Assembly: GCF_040054535.1 (NCBI RefSeq)
Contig: NC_090792.1
Coordinates: forward strand, 2,217,001-2,281,000
Direction of reading: 5' to 3'
Length of the DNA: 64,000 bases
Source of the DNA: Antennarius striatus
Taxonomy: Eukaryota; Chordata; Actinopteri; Lophiiformes; Antennariidae
Part shown: one piece after another, positions 25,305-38,418 of the stretch
Position numbering within the stretch: the stretch's first letter is position 1
Layout of the letters: the number at the start of each line of letters is the position of its first letter
Translations under genes and position numbers: made by a program
The notes under the pieces: model-generated
Seen by the model: the letters and a program-made list of their open reading frames with translations, nothing else
Told to the model about the DNA's origin: nothing
Database searches by the model: none

Positions 25305-25890
25305 ATCCACATGTCAAAGGAAAAATGTCCACCACTTCCTCCATGCAGACCAATCCATGTGTAATTTGCGTTGGAGTGCCGGGGAAAGGCCTCACTGGTG
25401 CCTTTGCCCTGTTCAGACGAGGCCCACGAGTCCTGCCCGGCCTGGCTCGCTGGAGAAAAGGGGGAGTGTACGGAGAGTGGGCTTGACATGTAAAATGTGC
25501 AGCGATTGCACCACGCTCTTGCTGAGCTTGCGTTGTGCTCGTGAAAGGAAACCTGTCCAGATATCGGTGCTCGCACAGCCCCCGTGGTTGTTTGATATTG
25601 GAGTGATTGATGAGCTCTTTTCTCTGTCTCTTGGACACAGGAAGCGCTTCCAAACTAGCTATCATTGGAAACTTCATTTGTGGAATGGAGAAATAAACCA
25701 GTAGACACGTAAACCACAGGGATAGTACTTGTTGCCCACACGTCCAAAACAGTGTTGAGCCGCGCAATTGATCAATTGCACGAGTGTCTGGTGTGTGTTA
25801 TATTCTTTACTCTCCAACACTTCAAGCGTGCACCACGATCCAGGGGTGTGCGTCTGGGAAGCAGCACGCTGCCTCAGACAGCTCAAGCTC

Positions 25891-26054
25891 ATACTTACCT
25901 GGCAGGGGAGATACCATGATCAGCAAGGTGGTTCTCCCAGGGCGAGGTTAAGCCATTGCACTGCGGCTGTGCTGACTCCTGCGAATTCCCCAAATGTGGG
26001 AATCTCGACTGCACAATTTCTGGTAGTGGGGGACTGCGTTCGCGCTCTCCCCTG
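25891..26054 (+). ncRNA. rnu1: U1 snRNA, copy 35 (C58U, U124C)
   Basis: Combines C58U (otherwise in the three-change class) with U124C. The spacer marker GAAAATGGGG is shared with the unit at 28,141. Confidence 0.92.
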
Positions 26055-26640
26055 ATCCACATGTCAAAGGAAAAATGTCCACCACTTCCTCCATGCAGAC
26101 CAATCCATGCGTAATTTGCGTTGGAGTGCCGGGGAAAGGCCTCACTGGTGCCTTTGCCCTGTTCAGACGAGGCCCATGAGTCCTGCCCGGTCTGGCTCGC
26201 TGGAGAAAATGGGGAGTGTACGGAGAGTGGGCTTGACATGTAAAATGTGCAGCGATTGCACCACGCTCTTGCTGAGCTTGCGTTGTGCTCGTGAAAGGAA
26301 ACCTGTCCAGATATCGGTGCTCGCACAGCCCCCGTGGTTGTTTGATATTGGAGTGATTGATGAGCTCTTTTCTCTGTCTCTTGGACACAGGAAGCGCTTC
26401 CAAACTAGCTATCATTGGAAACTTCATTTGTGGAATGGAGAAATAAACCAGTAGACACGTAAACCACAGGGATAGTACTTGTTGCCCACACGTCCAAAAC
26501 AGTGTTGAGCCGCGCAATTGATCAATTGCACGAGTGTCTGGTGTGTGTTATATTCTTTACTCTCCAACACTTCAAGCGTGCACCACGATCCAGGGGTGTG
26601 CGTCTGGGAAGCAGCACGCTGCCTCAGACAGCTCAAGCTC

Positions 26641-26804
26641 ATACTTACCTGGCAGGGGAGATACCATGATCAGCAAGGTGGTTCTCCCAGGGCGAGGCTA
26701 AGCCATTGCACTGTGGCTGTGCTGACTCCTGCGAATTCCCCAAATGTGGGAATCTCGACTGCATAATTTCTGGTAGTGGGGGACTGCGTTCGCGCTCTCC
26801 CCTG
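26641..26804 (+). ncRNA. rnu1: U1 snRNA, copy 36 (C74U)
   Basis: Private change C74U, the last base of loop II after the AUUGCAC core. Confidence 0.92.
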
Positions 26805-27390
26805 ATCCACATGTCAAAGGAAAAATGTCCACCACTTCCTCCATGCAGACCAATCCATGTGTAATTTGCGTTGGAGTGCCGGGGAAAGGCCTCACTGGTG
26901 CCTTTGCCCTGTTCAGACGAGGCCCACGAGTCCTGCCCGGCCTGGCTCGCTGGAGAAAAGGGGGAGTGTACGGAGAGTGGGCTTGACATGTAAAATGTGC
27001 AGCGATTGCACCACGCTCTTGCTGAGCTTGCGTTGTGCTCGTGAAAGGAAACCTGTCCAGATATCGGTGCTCGCACAGCCCCCGTGGTTGTTTGATATTG
27101 GAGTGATTGATGAGCTCTTTTCTCTGTCTCTTGGACACAGGAAGCGCTTCCAAACTAGCTATCATTGGAAACTTCATTTGTGGAATGGAGAAATAAACCA
27201 GTAGACACGTAAACCACAGGGATAGTACTTGTTGCCCACACGTCCAAAACAGTGTTGAGCCGCGCAATTGATCAATTGCACGAGTGTCTGGTGTGTGTTA
27301 TATTCTTTACTCTCCAACACTTCAAGCGTGCACCACGATCCAGGGGTGTGCGTCTGGGAAGCAGGACGCTGCCTCAGACAGCTCAAGCTC

Positions 27391-27554
27391 ATACTTACCT
27401 GGCAGGGGAGATACCATGATCAGCAAGGTGGTTCTCCCAGGGCGAGGCTAAGCCATTGCACTGCGGCTGTGCTGACTCCTGCGAATTCCCCAAATGTGGG
27501 AATCTCGACTGCATAATTTCTGGTAGTGGGGGACTGCGTTCGCGCTCTCCCCTG
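27391..27554 (+). ncRNA. rnu1: U1 snRNA, copy 37 (reference form)
   Basis: RNA identical to copy 1. Upstream GCAGGACG; downstream GGTGACTTTG, shared with the unit at 31,891. Confidence 0.95.
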
Positions 27555-28140
27555 ATCCACATGTCAAAGGAAAAATGTCCACCACTTCCTCCATGCAGAC
27601 CAATCCATGTGTAATTTGCGTTGGAGTGCCGGGGAAAGGCCTCACTGGTGACTTTGCCCTGTTCAGACGAGGCCCACGAGTCCTGCCCGGCCTGGCTCGC
27701 TGGAGAAAAGGGGGAGTGTACGGAGAGTGGGCTTGACATGTAAAATGTGCAGCGATTGCACCACGCTCTTGCTGAGCTTGCGTTGTGCTCGTGAAAGGAA
27801 ACCTGTCCAGATATCGGTGCTCGCACAGCCCCCGTGGTTGTTTGATATTGGAGTGATTGATGAGCTCTTTTCTCTGTCTCTTGGACACAGGAAGCGCTTC
27901 CAAACTAGCTATCATTGGAAACTTCATTTGTGGAATGGAGAAATAAACCAGTAGACACGTAAACCACAGGGATAGTACTTGTTGCCCACACGTCCAAAAC
28001 AGTGTTGAGCCGCGCAATTGATCAATTGCACGAGTGTCTGGTGTGTGTTATATTCTTTACTCTCCAACACTTCAAGCGTGCACCACGATCCAGGGGTGTG
28101 CGTCTGGGAAGCAGCACGCTGCCTCAGACAGCTCAAGCTC

Positions 28141-28304
28141 ATACTTACCTGGCAGGGGAGATACCATGATCAGCAAGGTGGTTCTCCCAGGGCGAGGCTA
28201 AGCCATTGCACTGCGGCTGTGCTGACTCCTGCGAATTCCCCAAATGTGGGAATCTCGACTGCACAATTTCTGGTAGTGGGGGACTGCGTTCGCGCTCTCC
28301 CCTG
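28141..28304 (+). ncRNA. rnu1: U1 snRNA, copy 38 (U124C)
   Basis: U124C. The spacer has GAAAATGGGG, as after copy 35, and a private TAATTTACG. Confidence 0.94.
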
Positions 28305-28890
28305 ATCCACATGTCAAAGGAAAAATGTCCACCACTTCCTCCATGCAGACCAATCCATGCGTAATTTACGTTGGAGTGCCGGGGAAAGGCCTCACTGGTG
28401 CCTTTGCCCTGTTCAGACGAGGCCCACGAGTCCTGCCCGGTCTGGCTCGCTGGAGAAAATGGGGAGTGTACGGAGAGTGGGCTTGACATGTAAAATGTGC
28501 AGCGATTGCACCACGCTCTTGCTGAGCTTGCGTTGTGCTCGTGAAAGGAAACCTGTCCAGATATCGGTGCTCGCACAGCCCCCGTGGTTGTTTGATATTG
28601 GAGTGATTGATGAGCTCTTTTCTCTGTCTCTTGGACACAGGAAGCGCTTCCAAACTAGCTATCATTGGAAACTTCATTTGTGGAATGGAGAAATAAACCA
28701 GTAGACACGTAAACCACAGGGATAGTACTTGTTGCCCACACGTCCAAAACAGTGTTGAGCCGCGCAATTGATCAATTGCACGAGTGTCTGGTGTGTGTTA
28801 TATTCTTTACTCTCCAACACTTCAAGCGTGCACCACGATCCAGGGGTGTGCGTCTGGGAAGCAGCACGCTGCCTCAGACAGCTCAAGCTC

Positions 28891-29054
28891 ATACTTACCT
28901 GGCAGGGGAGATACCATGATCAGCAAGGTGGTTCTCCCAGGGCGAGGCTAAGCCATTGCACTGCGGCTGTGCTGACTCCTGCGAATTCCCCAAATGTGGG
29001 AATCTCGACTGCATAATTTCTGGTAGTGGGGGACTGCGTTCGCGCTCTCCCCTG
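28891..29054 (+). ncRNA. rnu1: U1 snRNA, copy 39 (reference form)
   Basis: RNA identical to copy 1, but the spacer has the GCAGAT marker that elsewhere follows U124C copies. Confidence 0.95.
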
Positions 29055-29640
29055 ATCCACATGTCAAAGGAAAAATGTCCACCACTTCCTCCATGCAGAT
29101 CAATCCATGCGTAATTTGCGTTGGAGTGCCGGGGAAAGGCCTCACTGGTGCCTTTGCCCTGTTCAGACGAGGCCCACGAGTCCTGCCCGGTCTGGCTCGC
29201 TGGAGAAAAGGGGGAGTGTACGGAGAGTGGGCTTGACATGTAAAATGTGCAGCGATTGCACCACGCTCTTGCTGAGCTTGCGTTGTGCTCGTGAAAGGAA
29301 ACCTGTCCAGATATCGGTGCTCGCACAGCCCCCGTGGTTGTTTGATATTGGAGTGATTGATGAGCTCTTTTCTCTGTCTCTTGGACACAGGAAGCGCTTC
29401 CAAACTAGCTATCATTGGAAACTTCATTTGTGGAATGGAGAAATAAACCAGTAGACACGTAAACCACAGGGATAGTACTTGTTGCCCACACGTCCAAAAC
29501 AGTGTTGAGCCGCGCAATTGATCAATTGCACGAGTGTCTGGTGTGTGTTATATTCTTTACTCTCCAACACTTCAAGCGTGCACCACGATCCAGGGGTGTG
29601 CGTCTGGGAAGCAGGACGCTGCCTCAGACAGCTCAAGCTC

Positions 29641-29804
29641 ATACTTACCTGGCAGGGGAGATACCATGATCAGCAAGGTGGTTCTACCAGGGCGAGGCTA
29701 AGCCATTGCACTGCGGCTGTGCTGACTCCTGCGAATTCCCCAAATGTGGGAATCTCGACTGCATAATTTCTGGTAGTGGGGGACTGCGTTCGCGCTCTCC
29801 CCTG
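29641..29804 (+). ncRNA. rnu1: U1 snRNA, copy 40 (C46A)
   Basis: C46A, which breaks the G18-C46 pair in stem I; upstream flank GCAGGACG. Confidence 0.9.
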
Positions 29805-30390
29805 ATCCACATGTCAAAGGAAAAATGTCCACCACTTCCTCCATGCAGACCAATCCATGTGTAATTTGCGTTGGAGTGCCGGGGAAAGGCCTCACTGGTG
29901 CCTTTGCCCTGTTCAGACGAGGCCCACGAGTCCTGCCCGGCCTGGCTCGCTGGAGAAAAGGGGGAGTGTACGGAGAGTGGGCTTGACATGTAAAATGTGC
30001 AGCGATTGCACCACGCTCTTGCTGAGCTTGCGTTGTGCTCGTGAAAGGAAACCTGTCCAGATATCGGTGCTCGCACAGCCCCCGTGGTTGTTTGATATTG
30101 GAGTGATTGATGAGCTCTTTTCTCTGTCTCTTGGACACAGGAAGCGCTTCCAAACTAGCTATCATTGGAAACTTCATTTGTGGAATGGAGAAATAAACCA
30201 GTAGACACGTAAACCACAGGGATAGTACTTGTTGCCCACACGTCCAAAACAGTGTTGAGCCGCGCAATTGATCAATTGCACGAGTGTCTGGTGTGTGTTA
30301 TATTCTTTACTCTCCAACACTTCAAGCGTGCACCACGATCCAGGGGTGTGCGTCTGGGAAGCAGCACGCTGCCTCAGACAGCTCAAGCTC

Positions 30391-30554
30391 ATACCTACCT
30401 GGCAGGGGAGATACCATGATCAGCAAGGTGGTTCTCCCAGGGCGAGGCTAAGCCATTGCACTGCGGCTGTGCTGACACCTGCGAATTCCCCAAATGTGGG
30501 AATCTCGACTGCATAATTTCTGGTAGTGGGGGACTGCGTTCGCGCTCTCCCCTA
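30391..30554 (+). ncRNA. rnu1: U1 snRNA, copy 41 (U5C, U87A, G164A)
   Basis: The 5' end reads AUACCUACC: U5C lies in the segment that pairs with 5' splice sites, opposite intron position +4. Also U87A and G164A, the last base. Promoter and 3' box look intact. Confidence 0.88.
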
Positions 30555-31140
30555 ATCCACATGTCAAAGGAAAAATGTCCACCACTTCCTCCATGCAGAC
30601 CAATCCATGTGTAATTTGCGTTGGAGTGCCGGGGAAAGGCCTCACTGGTGCCTTTGCCCTGTTCAGACGAGGCCCACGAGTCCTGCCCGGCCTGGCTCGC
30701 TGGAGAAAAGGGGGAGTGTACGGAGAGTGGGCTTGACATGTAAAATGTGCAGCGATTGCACCACGCTCTTGCTGAGCTTGCGTTGTGCTCGTGAAAGGAA
30801 ACCTGTCCAGATATCGGTGCTCGCACAGCCCCCGTGGTTGTTTGATATTGGAGTGATTGATGAGCTCTTTTCTCTGTCTCTTGGACACAGGAAGCGCTTC
30901 CAAACTAGCTATCATTGGAAACTTCATTTGTGGAATGGAGAAATAAACCAGTAGACACGTAAACCACAGGGATAGTACTTGTTGCCCACACGTCCAAAAC
31001 AGTGTTGAGCCGCGCAATTGATCAATTGCACGAGTGTCTGGTGTGTGTTATATTCTTTACTCTCCAACACTTCAAGCGTGCACCACGATCCAGGGGTGTG
31101 CGTCTGGGAAGCAGGACGCTGCCTCAGACAGCTCAAGCTC

Positions 31141-31304
31141 ATACTTACCTGGCAGGGGAGATACGATGATCAGCAAGGTGGTTCTACCAGGGCGAGGCTA
31201 AGCCATTGCACTGCGGCTGTGCTGACTCCTGCGAATTCCCCAAATGTGGGAATCTCGACTGCATAATTTCTGGTAGTGGGGGACTGCGTTCGCGCTCTCC
31301 CCTG
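31141..31304 (+). ncRNA. rnu1: U1 snRNA, copy 42 (C25G, C46A)
   Basis: C25G and C46A both remove stem I G-C pairs; flank GCAGGACG. Same combination at 34,560. Confidence 0.87.
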
Positions 31305-31890
31305 ATCCACATGTCAAAGGAAAAATGTCCACCACTTCCTCCATGCAGACCAATCCATGTGTAATTTGCGTTGGAGTGCCGGGGAAAGGCCTCACTGGTG
31401 CCTTTGCCCTGTTCAGACGAGGCCCACGAGTCCTGCCCGGCCTGGCTCGCTGGAGAAAAGGGGGAGTGTACGGAGAGTGGGCTTGACATGTAAAATGTGC
31501 AGCGATTGCACCACGCTCTTGCTGAGCTTGCGTTGTGCTCGTGAAAGGAAACCTGTCCAGATATCGGTGCTCGCACAGCCCCCGTGGTTGTTTGATATTG
31601 GAGTGATTGATGAGCTCTTTTCTCTGTCTCTTGGACACAGGAAGCGCTTCCAAACTAGCTATCATTGGAAACTTCATTTGTGGAATGGAGAAATAAACCA
31701 GTAGACACGTAAACCACAGGGATAGTACTTGTTGCCCACACGTCCAAAACAGTGTTGAGCCGCGCAATTGATCAATTGCACGAGTGTCTGGTGTGTGTTA
31801 TATTCTTTACTCTCCAACACTTCAAGCGTGCACCACGATCCAGGGGTGTGCGTCTGGGAAGCAGCACGCTGCCTCAGACAGCTCAAGCTC

Positions 31891-32054
31891 ATACTTACCT
31901 GGCAGGGGAGATACCATGATCAGCAAGGTGGTTCTCCCAGGGCGAGGCTAAGCCATTGCACTGCGGCTGTGCTGACTCCTGCGAATTCCCCAAATGTGGG
32001 AATCTCGACTGCATAATTTCTGGTAGTGGGGGACTGCGTTCGCGCTCTCCCCTG
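31891..32054 (+). ncRNA. rnu1: U1 snRNA, copy 43 (reference form)
   Basis: RNA identical to copy 1; spacer marker GGTGACTTTG as after copy 37, 4,500 bp away. Confidence 0.95.
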
Positions 32055-32640
32055 ATCCACATGTCAAAGGAAAAATGTCCACCACTTCCTCCATGCAGAC
32101 CAATCCATGTGTAATTTGCGTTGGAGTGCCGGGGAAAGGCCTCACTGGTGACTTTGCCCTGTTCAGACGAGGCCCACGAGTCCTGCCCGGCCTGGCTCGC
32201 TGGAGAAAAGGGGGAGTGTACGGAGAGTGGGCTTGACATGTAAAATGTGCAGCGATTGCACCACGCTCTTGCTGAGCTTGCGTTGTGCTCGTGAAAGGAA
32301 ACCTGTCCAGATATCGGTGCTCGCACAGCCCCCGTGGTTGTTTGATATTGGAGTGATTGATGAGCTCTTTTCTCTGTCTCTTGGACACAGGAAGCGCTTC
32401 CAAACTAGCTATCATTGGAAACTTCATTTGTGGAATGGAGAAATAAACCAGTAGACACGTAAACCACAGGGATAGTACTTGTTGCCCACACGTCCAAAAC
32501 AGTGTTGAGCCGCGCAATTGATCAATTGCACGAGTGTCTGGTGTGTGTTATATTCTTTACTCTCCAACACTTCAAGCGTGCACCACGATCCAGGGGTGTG
32601 CGTCTGGGAAGCAGCACGCTGCCTCAGACAGCTCAAGCTC

Positions 32641-32699
32641 ATACTTACCTGGCAGGGGAGATACCATGATCAGCAAGGTGGTTCTCCCAGGGCGAGGCT
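32641..32699 (+). pseudogene. Truncated U1 snRNA, copy 44
   Basis: Only U1 nt 1-59 remain. They join spacer sequence at TTGCGTTGTG, removing 329 bp that include the rest of U1, its 3' box and half the spacer. The junction shares GCT. The promoter upstream is intact, so a transcript could start here, but with no Sm site or 3' box it cannot make a U1 snRNP and might run towards the next copy 421 bp on. Confidence 0.95.
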
Positions 32700-33061
32700 T
32701 GCGTTGTGCTCGTGAAAGGAAACCTGTCCAGATATCGGTGCTCGCACAGCCCCCGTGGTTGTTTGATATTGGAGTGATTGATGAGCTCTTTTCTCTGTCT
32801 CTTGGACACAGGAAGCGCTTCCAAACTAGCTATCATTGGAAACTTCATTTGTGGAATGGAGAAATAAACCAGTAGACACGTAAACCACAGGGATAGTACT
32901 TGTTGCCCACACGTCCAAAACAGTGTTGAGCCGCGCAATTGATCAATTGCACGAGTGTCTGGTGTGTGTTATATTCTTTACTCTCCAACACTTCAAGCGT
33001 GCACCACGATCCAGGGGTGTGCGTCTGGGAAGCAGGACGCTGCCTCAGACAGCTCAAGCTC

Positions 33062-33225
33062 ATACTTACCTGGCAGGGGAGATACCATGATCAGCAAGGT
33101 GGTTCTACCAGGGCGAGGCTAAGCCATTGCACTGCGGCTGTGCTGACTCCTGCGAATTCCCCAAATGTGGGAATCTCGACTGCATAATTTCTGGTAGTGG
33201 GGGACTGCGTTCGCGCTCTCCCCTG
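33062..33225 (+). ncRNA. rnu1: U1 snRNA, copy 45 (C46A)
   Basis: C46A; upstream GCAGGACG. Its upstream spacer is shortened to about 360 bp by the neighbouring deletion, but the octamer-like motif and PSE are retained. Confidence 0.9.
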
Positions 33226-33811
33226 ATCCACATGTCAAAGGAAAAATGTCCACCACTTCCTCCATGCAGACCAATCCATGTGTAATTTGCGTTGGAGTGC
33301 CGGGGAAAGGCCTCACTGGTGCCTTTGCCCTGTTCAGACGAGGCCCACGAGTCCTGCCCGGCCTGGCTCGCTGGAGAAAAGGGGGAGTGTACGGAGAGTG
33401 GGCTTGACATGTAAAATGTGCAGCGATTGCACCACGCTCTTGCTGAGCTTGCGTTGTGCTCGTGAAAGGAAACCTGTCCAGATATCGGTGCTCGCACAGC
33501 CCCCGTGGTTGTTTGATATTGGAGTGATTGATGAGCTCTTTTCTCTGTCTCTTGGACACAGGAAGCGCTTCCAAACTAGCTATCATTGGAAACTTCATTT
33601 GTGGAATGGAGAAATAAACCAGTAGACACGTAAACCACAGGGATAGTACTTGTTGCCCACACGTCCAAAACAGTGTTGAGCCGCGCAATTGATCAATTGC
33701 ACGAGTGTCTGGTGTGTGTTATATTCTTTACTCTCCAACACTTCAAGCGTGCACCACGATCCAGGGGTGTGCGTCTGGGAAGCAGGACGCTGCCTCAGAC
33801 AGCTCAAGCTC

Positions 33812-33973
33812 ATACTTACCTGGCAGGGGAGATACCATGATCAGCAAGGTGGTTCTCCCAGGGCGAGGCTTCCATTGCACTGCGGCTGTGCTGACTCCTG
33901 CGAATTCCCCAAATGTGGGAATCTCGACTGCATAATTTCTGGTAGTGGGGGACTGCGTTCGTGCTCTCCCCTG
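33812..33973 (+). ncRNA. rnu1: U1 snRNA, copy 46 (162 nt, altered stem II)
   Basis: AAG at nt 60-62 is replaced by a single U (GAGGCUUCCAUUG), so the RNA is 162 nt and the upper stem II loses its G62-C77 and A61-U78 pairs. The change C153U adds a G-U pair in stem IV. Probably impaired in U1A binding or folding. Confidence 0.75.
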
Positions 33974-34559
33974 ATCCACATGTCAAAGGAAAAATGTCCA
34001 CCACTTCCTCCATGCAGACCAATCCATGTGTAATTTGCGTTGGAGTGCCGGGGAAAGGCCTCACTGGTGCCTTTGCCCTGTTCAGACGAGGCCCACGAGT
34101 CCTGCCCGGCCTGGCTCGCTGGAGAAAAGGGGGAGTGTACGGAGAGTGGGCTTGACATGTAAAATGTGCAGCGATTGCACCACGCTCTTGCTGAGCTTGC
34201 GTTGTGCTCGTGAAAGGAAACCTGTCCAGATATCGGTGCTCGCACAGCCCCCGTGGTTGTTTGATATTGGAGTGATTGATGAGCTCTTTTCTCTGTCTCT
34301 TGGACACAGGAAGCGCTTCCAAACTAGCTATCATTGGAAACTTCATTTGTGGAATGGAGAAATAAACCAGTAGACACGTAAACCACAGGGATAGTACTTG
34401 TTGCCCACACGTCCAAAACAGTGTTGAGCCGCGCAATTGATCAATTGCACGAGTGTCTGGTGTGTGTTATATTCTTTACTCTCCAACACTTCAAGCGTGC
34501 ACCACGATCCAGGGGTGTGCGTCTGGGAAGCAGGACGCTGCCTCAGACAGCTCAAGCTC

Positions 34560-34723
34560 ATACTTACCTGGCAGGGGAGATACGATGATCAGCAAGGTGG
34601 TTCTACCAGGGCGAGGCTAAGCCATTGCACTGCGGCTGTGCTGACTCCTGCGAATTCCCCAAATGTGGGAATCTCGACTGCATAATTTCTGGTAGTGGGG
34701 GACTGCGTTCGCGCTCTCCCCTG
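34560..34723 (+). ncRNA. rnu1: U1 snRNA, copy 47 (C25G, C46A)
   Basis: Same changes and flank as copy 42. Confidence 0.87.
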
Positions 34724-35309
34724 ATCCACATGTCAAAGGAAAAATGTCCACCACTTCCTCCATGCAGACCAATCCATGTGTAATTTGCGTTGGAGTGCCG
34801 GGGAAAGGCCTCACTGGTGCCTTTGCCCTGTTCAGACGAGGCCCACGAGTCCTGCCCGGCCTGGCTCGCTGGAGAAAAGGGGGAGTGTACGGAGAGTGGG
34901 CTTGACATGTAAAATGTGCAGCGATTGCACCACGCTCTTGCTGAGCTTGCGTTGTGCTCGTGAAAGGAAACCTGTCCAGATATCGGTGCTCGCACAGCCC
35001 CCGTGGTTGTTTGATATTGGAGTGATTGATGAGCTCTTTTCTCTGTCTCTTGGACACAGGAAGCGCTTCCAAACTAGCTATCATTGGAAACTTCATTTGT
35101 GGAATGGAGAAATAAACCAGTAGACACGTAAACCACAGGGATAGTACTTGTTGCCCACACGTCCAAAACAGTGTTGAGCCGCGCAATTGATCAATTGCAC
35201 GAGTGTCTGGTGTGTGTTATATTCTTTACTCTCCAACACTTCAAGCGTGCACCACGATCCAGGGGTGTGCGTCTGGGAAGCAGCACGCTGCCTCAGACAG
35301 CTCAAGCTC

Positions 35310-35473
35310 ATACTTACCTGGCAGGGGAGATACCATGATCAGCAAGGTGGTTCTCCCAGGGCGAGGCTAAGCCATTGCACTGCGGCTGTGCTGACTCCTG
35401 CGAATTCCCCAAATGTGGGAATCTCGACTGCATAATTTCTGGTAGTGGGGGACTGCGTTCGCGCTCTCCCCTG
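35310..35473 (+). ncRNA. rnu1: U1 snRNA, copy 48 (reference form)
   Basis: Identical to copy 1 across the RNA. Confidence 0.95.
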
Positions 35474-36059
35474 ATCCACATGTCAAAGGAAAAATGTCCA
35501 CCACTTCCTCCATGCAGACCAATCCATGCGTAATTTGCGTTGGAGTGCCGGGGAAAGGCCTCACTGGTGCCTTTGCCCTGTTCAGACGAGGCCCACGAGT
35601 CCTGCCCGGCCTGGCTCGCTGGAGAAAAGGGGGAGTGTACGGAGAGTGGGCTTGACATGTAAAATGTGCAGCGATTGCACCACGCTCTTGCTGAGCTTGC
35701 GTTGTGCTCGTGAAAGGAAACCTGTCCAGATATCGGTGCTCGCACAGCCCCCGTGGTTGTTTGATATTGGAGTGATTGATGAGCTCTTTTCTCTGTCTCT
35801 TGGACACAGGAAGCGCTTCCAAACTAGCTATCATTGGAAACTTCATTTGTGGAATGGAGAAATAAACCAGTAGACACGTAAACCACAGGGATAGTACTTG
35901 TTGCCCACACGTCCAAAACAGTGTTGAGCCGCGCAATTGATCAATTGCACGAGTGTCTGGTGTGTGTTATATTCTTTACTCTCCAACACTTCAAGCGTGC
36001 ACCACGATCCAGGGGTGTGCGTCTGGGAAGCAGCACGCTGCCTCAGACAGCTCAAGCTC

Positions 36060-36223
36060 ATACTTACCTGGCAGGGGAGATACCATGATCAGCAAGGTGG
36101 TTCTCCCAGGGCGAGGCTAAGCCATTGCACTGCGGCTGTGCTGACTCCTGCGAATTCCCCAAATGTGGGAATCTCGACTGCATAATTTCTGGTAGTGGGG
36201 GACTGCGTTCGCGCTCTCCCCTG
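36060..36223 (+). ncRNA. rnu1: U1 snRNA, copy 49 (reference form)
   Basis: RNA identical to copy 1. It is followed by a 109-bp direct duplication that repeats U1 nt 120-164, the 3' box and nearby spacer. Confidence 0.95.
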
Positions 36224-36287
36224 ATCCACATGTCAAAGGAAAAATGTCCACCACTTCCTCCATGCAGACCAATCCATGTGTAATTTG

Positions 36288-36332
36288 TGCATAATTTCTG
36301 GTAGTGGGGGACTGCGTTCGCGCTCTCCCCTG
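36288..36332 (+). pseudogene. Stray U1 3' fragment (nt 120-164)
   Basis: 45 nt matching the Sm site and stem-loop IV of U1, joined directly to TAATTTG of the spacer. It arose as part of the 109-bp duplication after copy 49. It has no promoter or 5' half, so it is not a gene. A second 3' box follows it. Confidence 0.95.
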
Positions 36333-36918
36333 ATCCACATGTCAAAGGAAAAATGTCCACCACTTCCTCCATGCAGACCAATCCATGTGTAATTTGCGTT
36401 GGAGTGCCGGGGAAAGGCCTCACTGGTGCCTTTGCCCTGTTCAGACGAGGCCCACGAGTCCCGCCCGGCCTGGCTCGCTGGAGAAAAGGGGGAGTGTACG
36501 GAGAGTGGGCTTGACATGTAAAATGTGCAGCGATTGCACCACGCTCTTGCTGAGCTTGCGTTGTGCTCGTGAAAGGAAACCTGTCCAGATATCGGTGCTC
36601 GCACAGCCCCCGTGGTTGTTTGATATTGGAGTGATTGATGAGCTCTTTTCTCTGTCTCTTGGACACAGGAAGCGCTTCCAAACTAGCTATCATTGGAAAC
36701 TTCATTTGTGGAATGGAGAAATAAACCAGTAGACACGTAAACCACAGGGATAGTACTTGTTGCCCACACGTCCAAAACAGTGTTGAGCCGCGCAATTGAT
36801 CAATTGCACGAGTGTCTGGTGTGTGTTATATTCTTTACTCTCCAACACTTCAAGCGTGCACCACGATCCAGGGGTGTGCGTCTGGGAAGCAGGACGCTGC
36901 CTCAGACAGCTCAAGCTC

Positions 36919-37082
36919 ATACCTACCTGGCAGGGGAGATACCATGATCAGCAAGGTGGTTCTACCAGGGCGAGGCTAAGCCATTGCACTGCGGCTGTGC
37001 TGACTCCTGCGAATTCCCCAAATGTGGGAATCTCGACTGCATAATTTCTGGTAGTGGGGGACTGCGTTCGCGCTCTCCCCTG
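36919..37082 (+). ncRNA. rnu1: U1 snRNA, copy 50 (U5C, C46A)
   Basis: Second copy with the AUACCUACC 5' end. It shares U5C with copy 41 but not U87A or G164A, and has C46A and the GCAGGACG flank instead. Confidence 0.88.
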
Positions 37083-37668
37083 ATCCACATGTCAAAGGAA
37101 AAATGTCCACCACTTCCTCCATGCAGACCAATCCATGTGTAATTTGCGTTGGAGTGCCGGGGAAAGGCCTCACTGGTGCCTTTGCCCTGTTCAGACGAGG
37201 CCCACGAGTCCTGCCCGGCCTGGCTCGCTGGAGAAAAGGGGGAGTGTACGGAGAGTGGGCTTGACATGTAAAATGTGCAGCGATTGCACCACGCTCTTGC
37301 TGAGCTTGCGTTGTGCTCGTGAAAGGAAACCTGTCCAGATATCGGTGCTCGCACAGCCCCCGTGGTTGTTTGATATTGGAGTGATTGATGAGCTCTTTTC
37401 TCTGTCTCTTGGACACAGGAAGCGCTTCCAAACTAGCTATCATTGGAAACTTCATTTGTGGAATGGAGAAATAAACCAGTAGACACGTAAACCACAGGGA
37501 TAGTACTTGTTGCCCACACGTCCAAAACAGTGTTGAGCCGCGCAATTGATCAATTGCACGAGTGTCTGGTGTGTGTTATATTCTTTACTCTCCAACACTT
37601 CAAGCGTGCACCACGATCCAGGGGTGTGCGTCTGGGAAGCAGCACGCTGCCTCAGACAGCTCAAGCTC

Positions 37669-37832
37669 ATACTTACCTGGCAGGGGAGATACCATGATCA
37701 GCAAGGTGGTTCTCCCAGGGCGAGGCTAAGCCATTGCACTGCGGCTGTGCTGACTCCTGCGAATTCCCCAAATGTGGGAATCTCGACTGCATAATTTCTG
37801 GTAGTGGGGGACTGCGTTCGCGCTCTCCCCTG
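37669..37832 (+). ncRNA. rnu1: U1 snRNA, copy 51 (reference form)
   Basis: RNA identical to copy 1; downstream CCTATATG and GGGGACTG as after copy 32. Confidence 0.95.
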
Positions 37833-38418
37833 ATCCACATGTCAAAGGAAAAATGTCCACCACTTCCTATATGCAGACCAATCCATGTGTAATTTGCGTT
37901 GGAGTGCCGGGGAAAGGCCTCACTGGTGCCTTTGCCCTGTTCAGACGAGGCCCACGAGTCCTGCCCGGTCTGGCTCGCTGGAGAAAAGGGGGACTGTACG
38001 GAGAGTGGGCTTGACATGTAAAATGTGCAGCGATTGCACCACGCTCTTGCTGAGCTTGCGTTGTGCTCGTGAAAGGAAACCTGTCCAGATATCGGTGCTC
38101 GCACAGCCCCCGTGGTTGTTTGATATTGGAGTGATTGATGAGCTCTTTTCTCTGTCTCTTGGACACAGGAAGCGCTTCCAAACTAGCTATCATTGGAAAC
38201 TTCATTTGTGGAATGGAGAAATAAACCAGTAGACACGTAAACCACAGGGATAGTACTTGTTGCCCACACGTCCAAAACAGTGTTGAGCCGCGCAATTGAT
38301 CAATTGCACGAGTGTCTGGTGTGTGTTATATTCTTTACTCTCCAACACTTCAAGCGTGCACCACGATCCAGGGGTGTGCGTCTGGGAAGCAGCACGCTGC
38401 CTCAGACAGCTCAAGTTC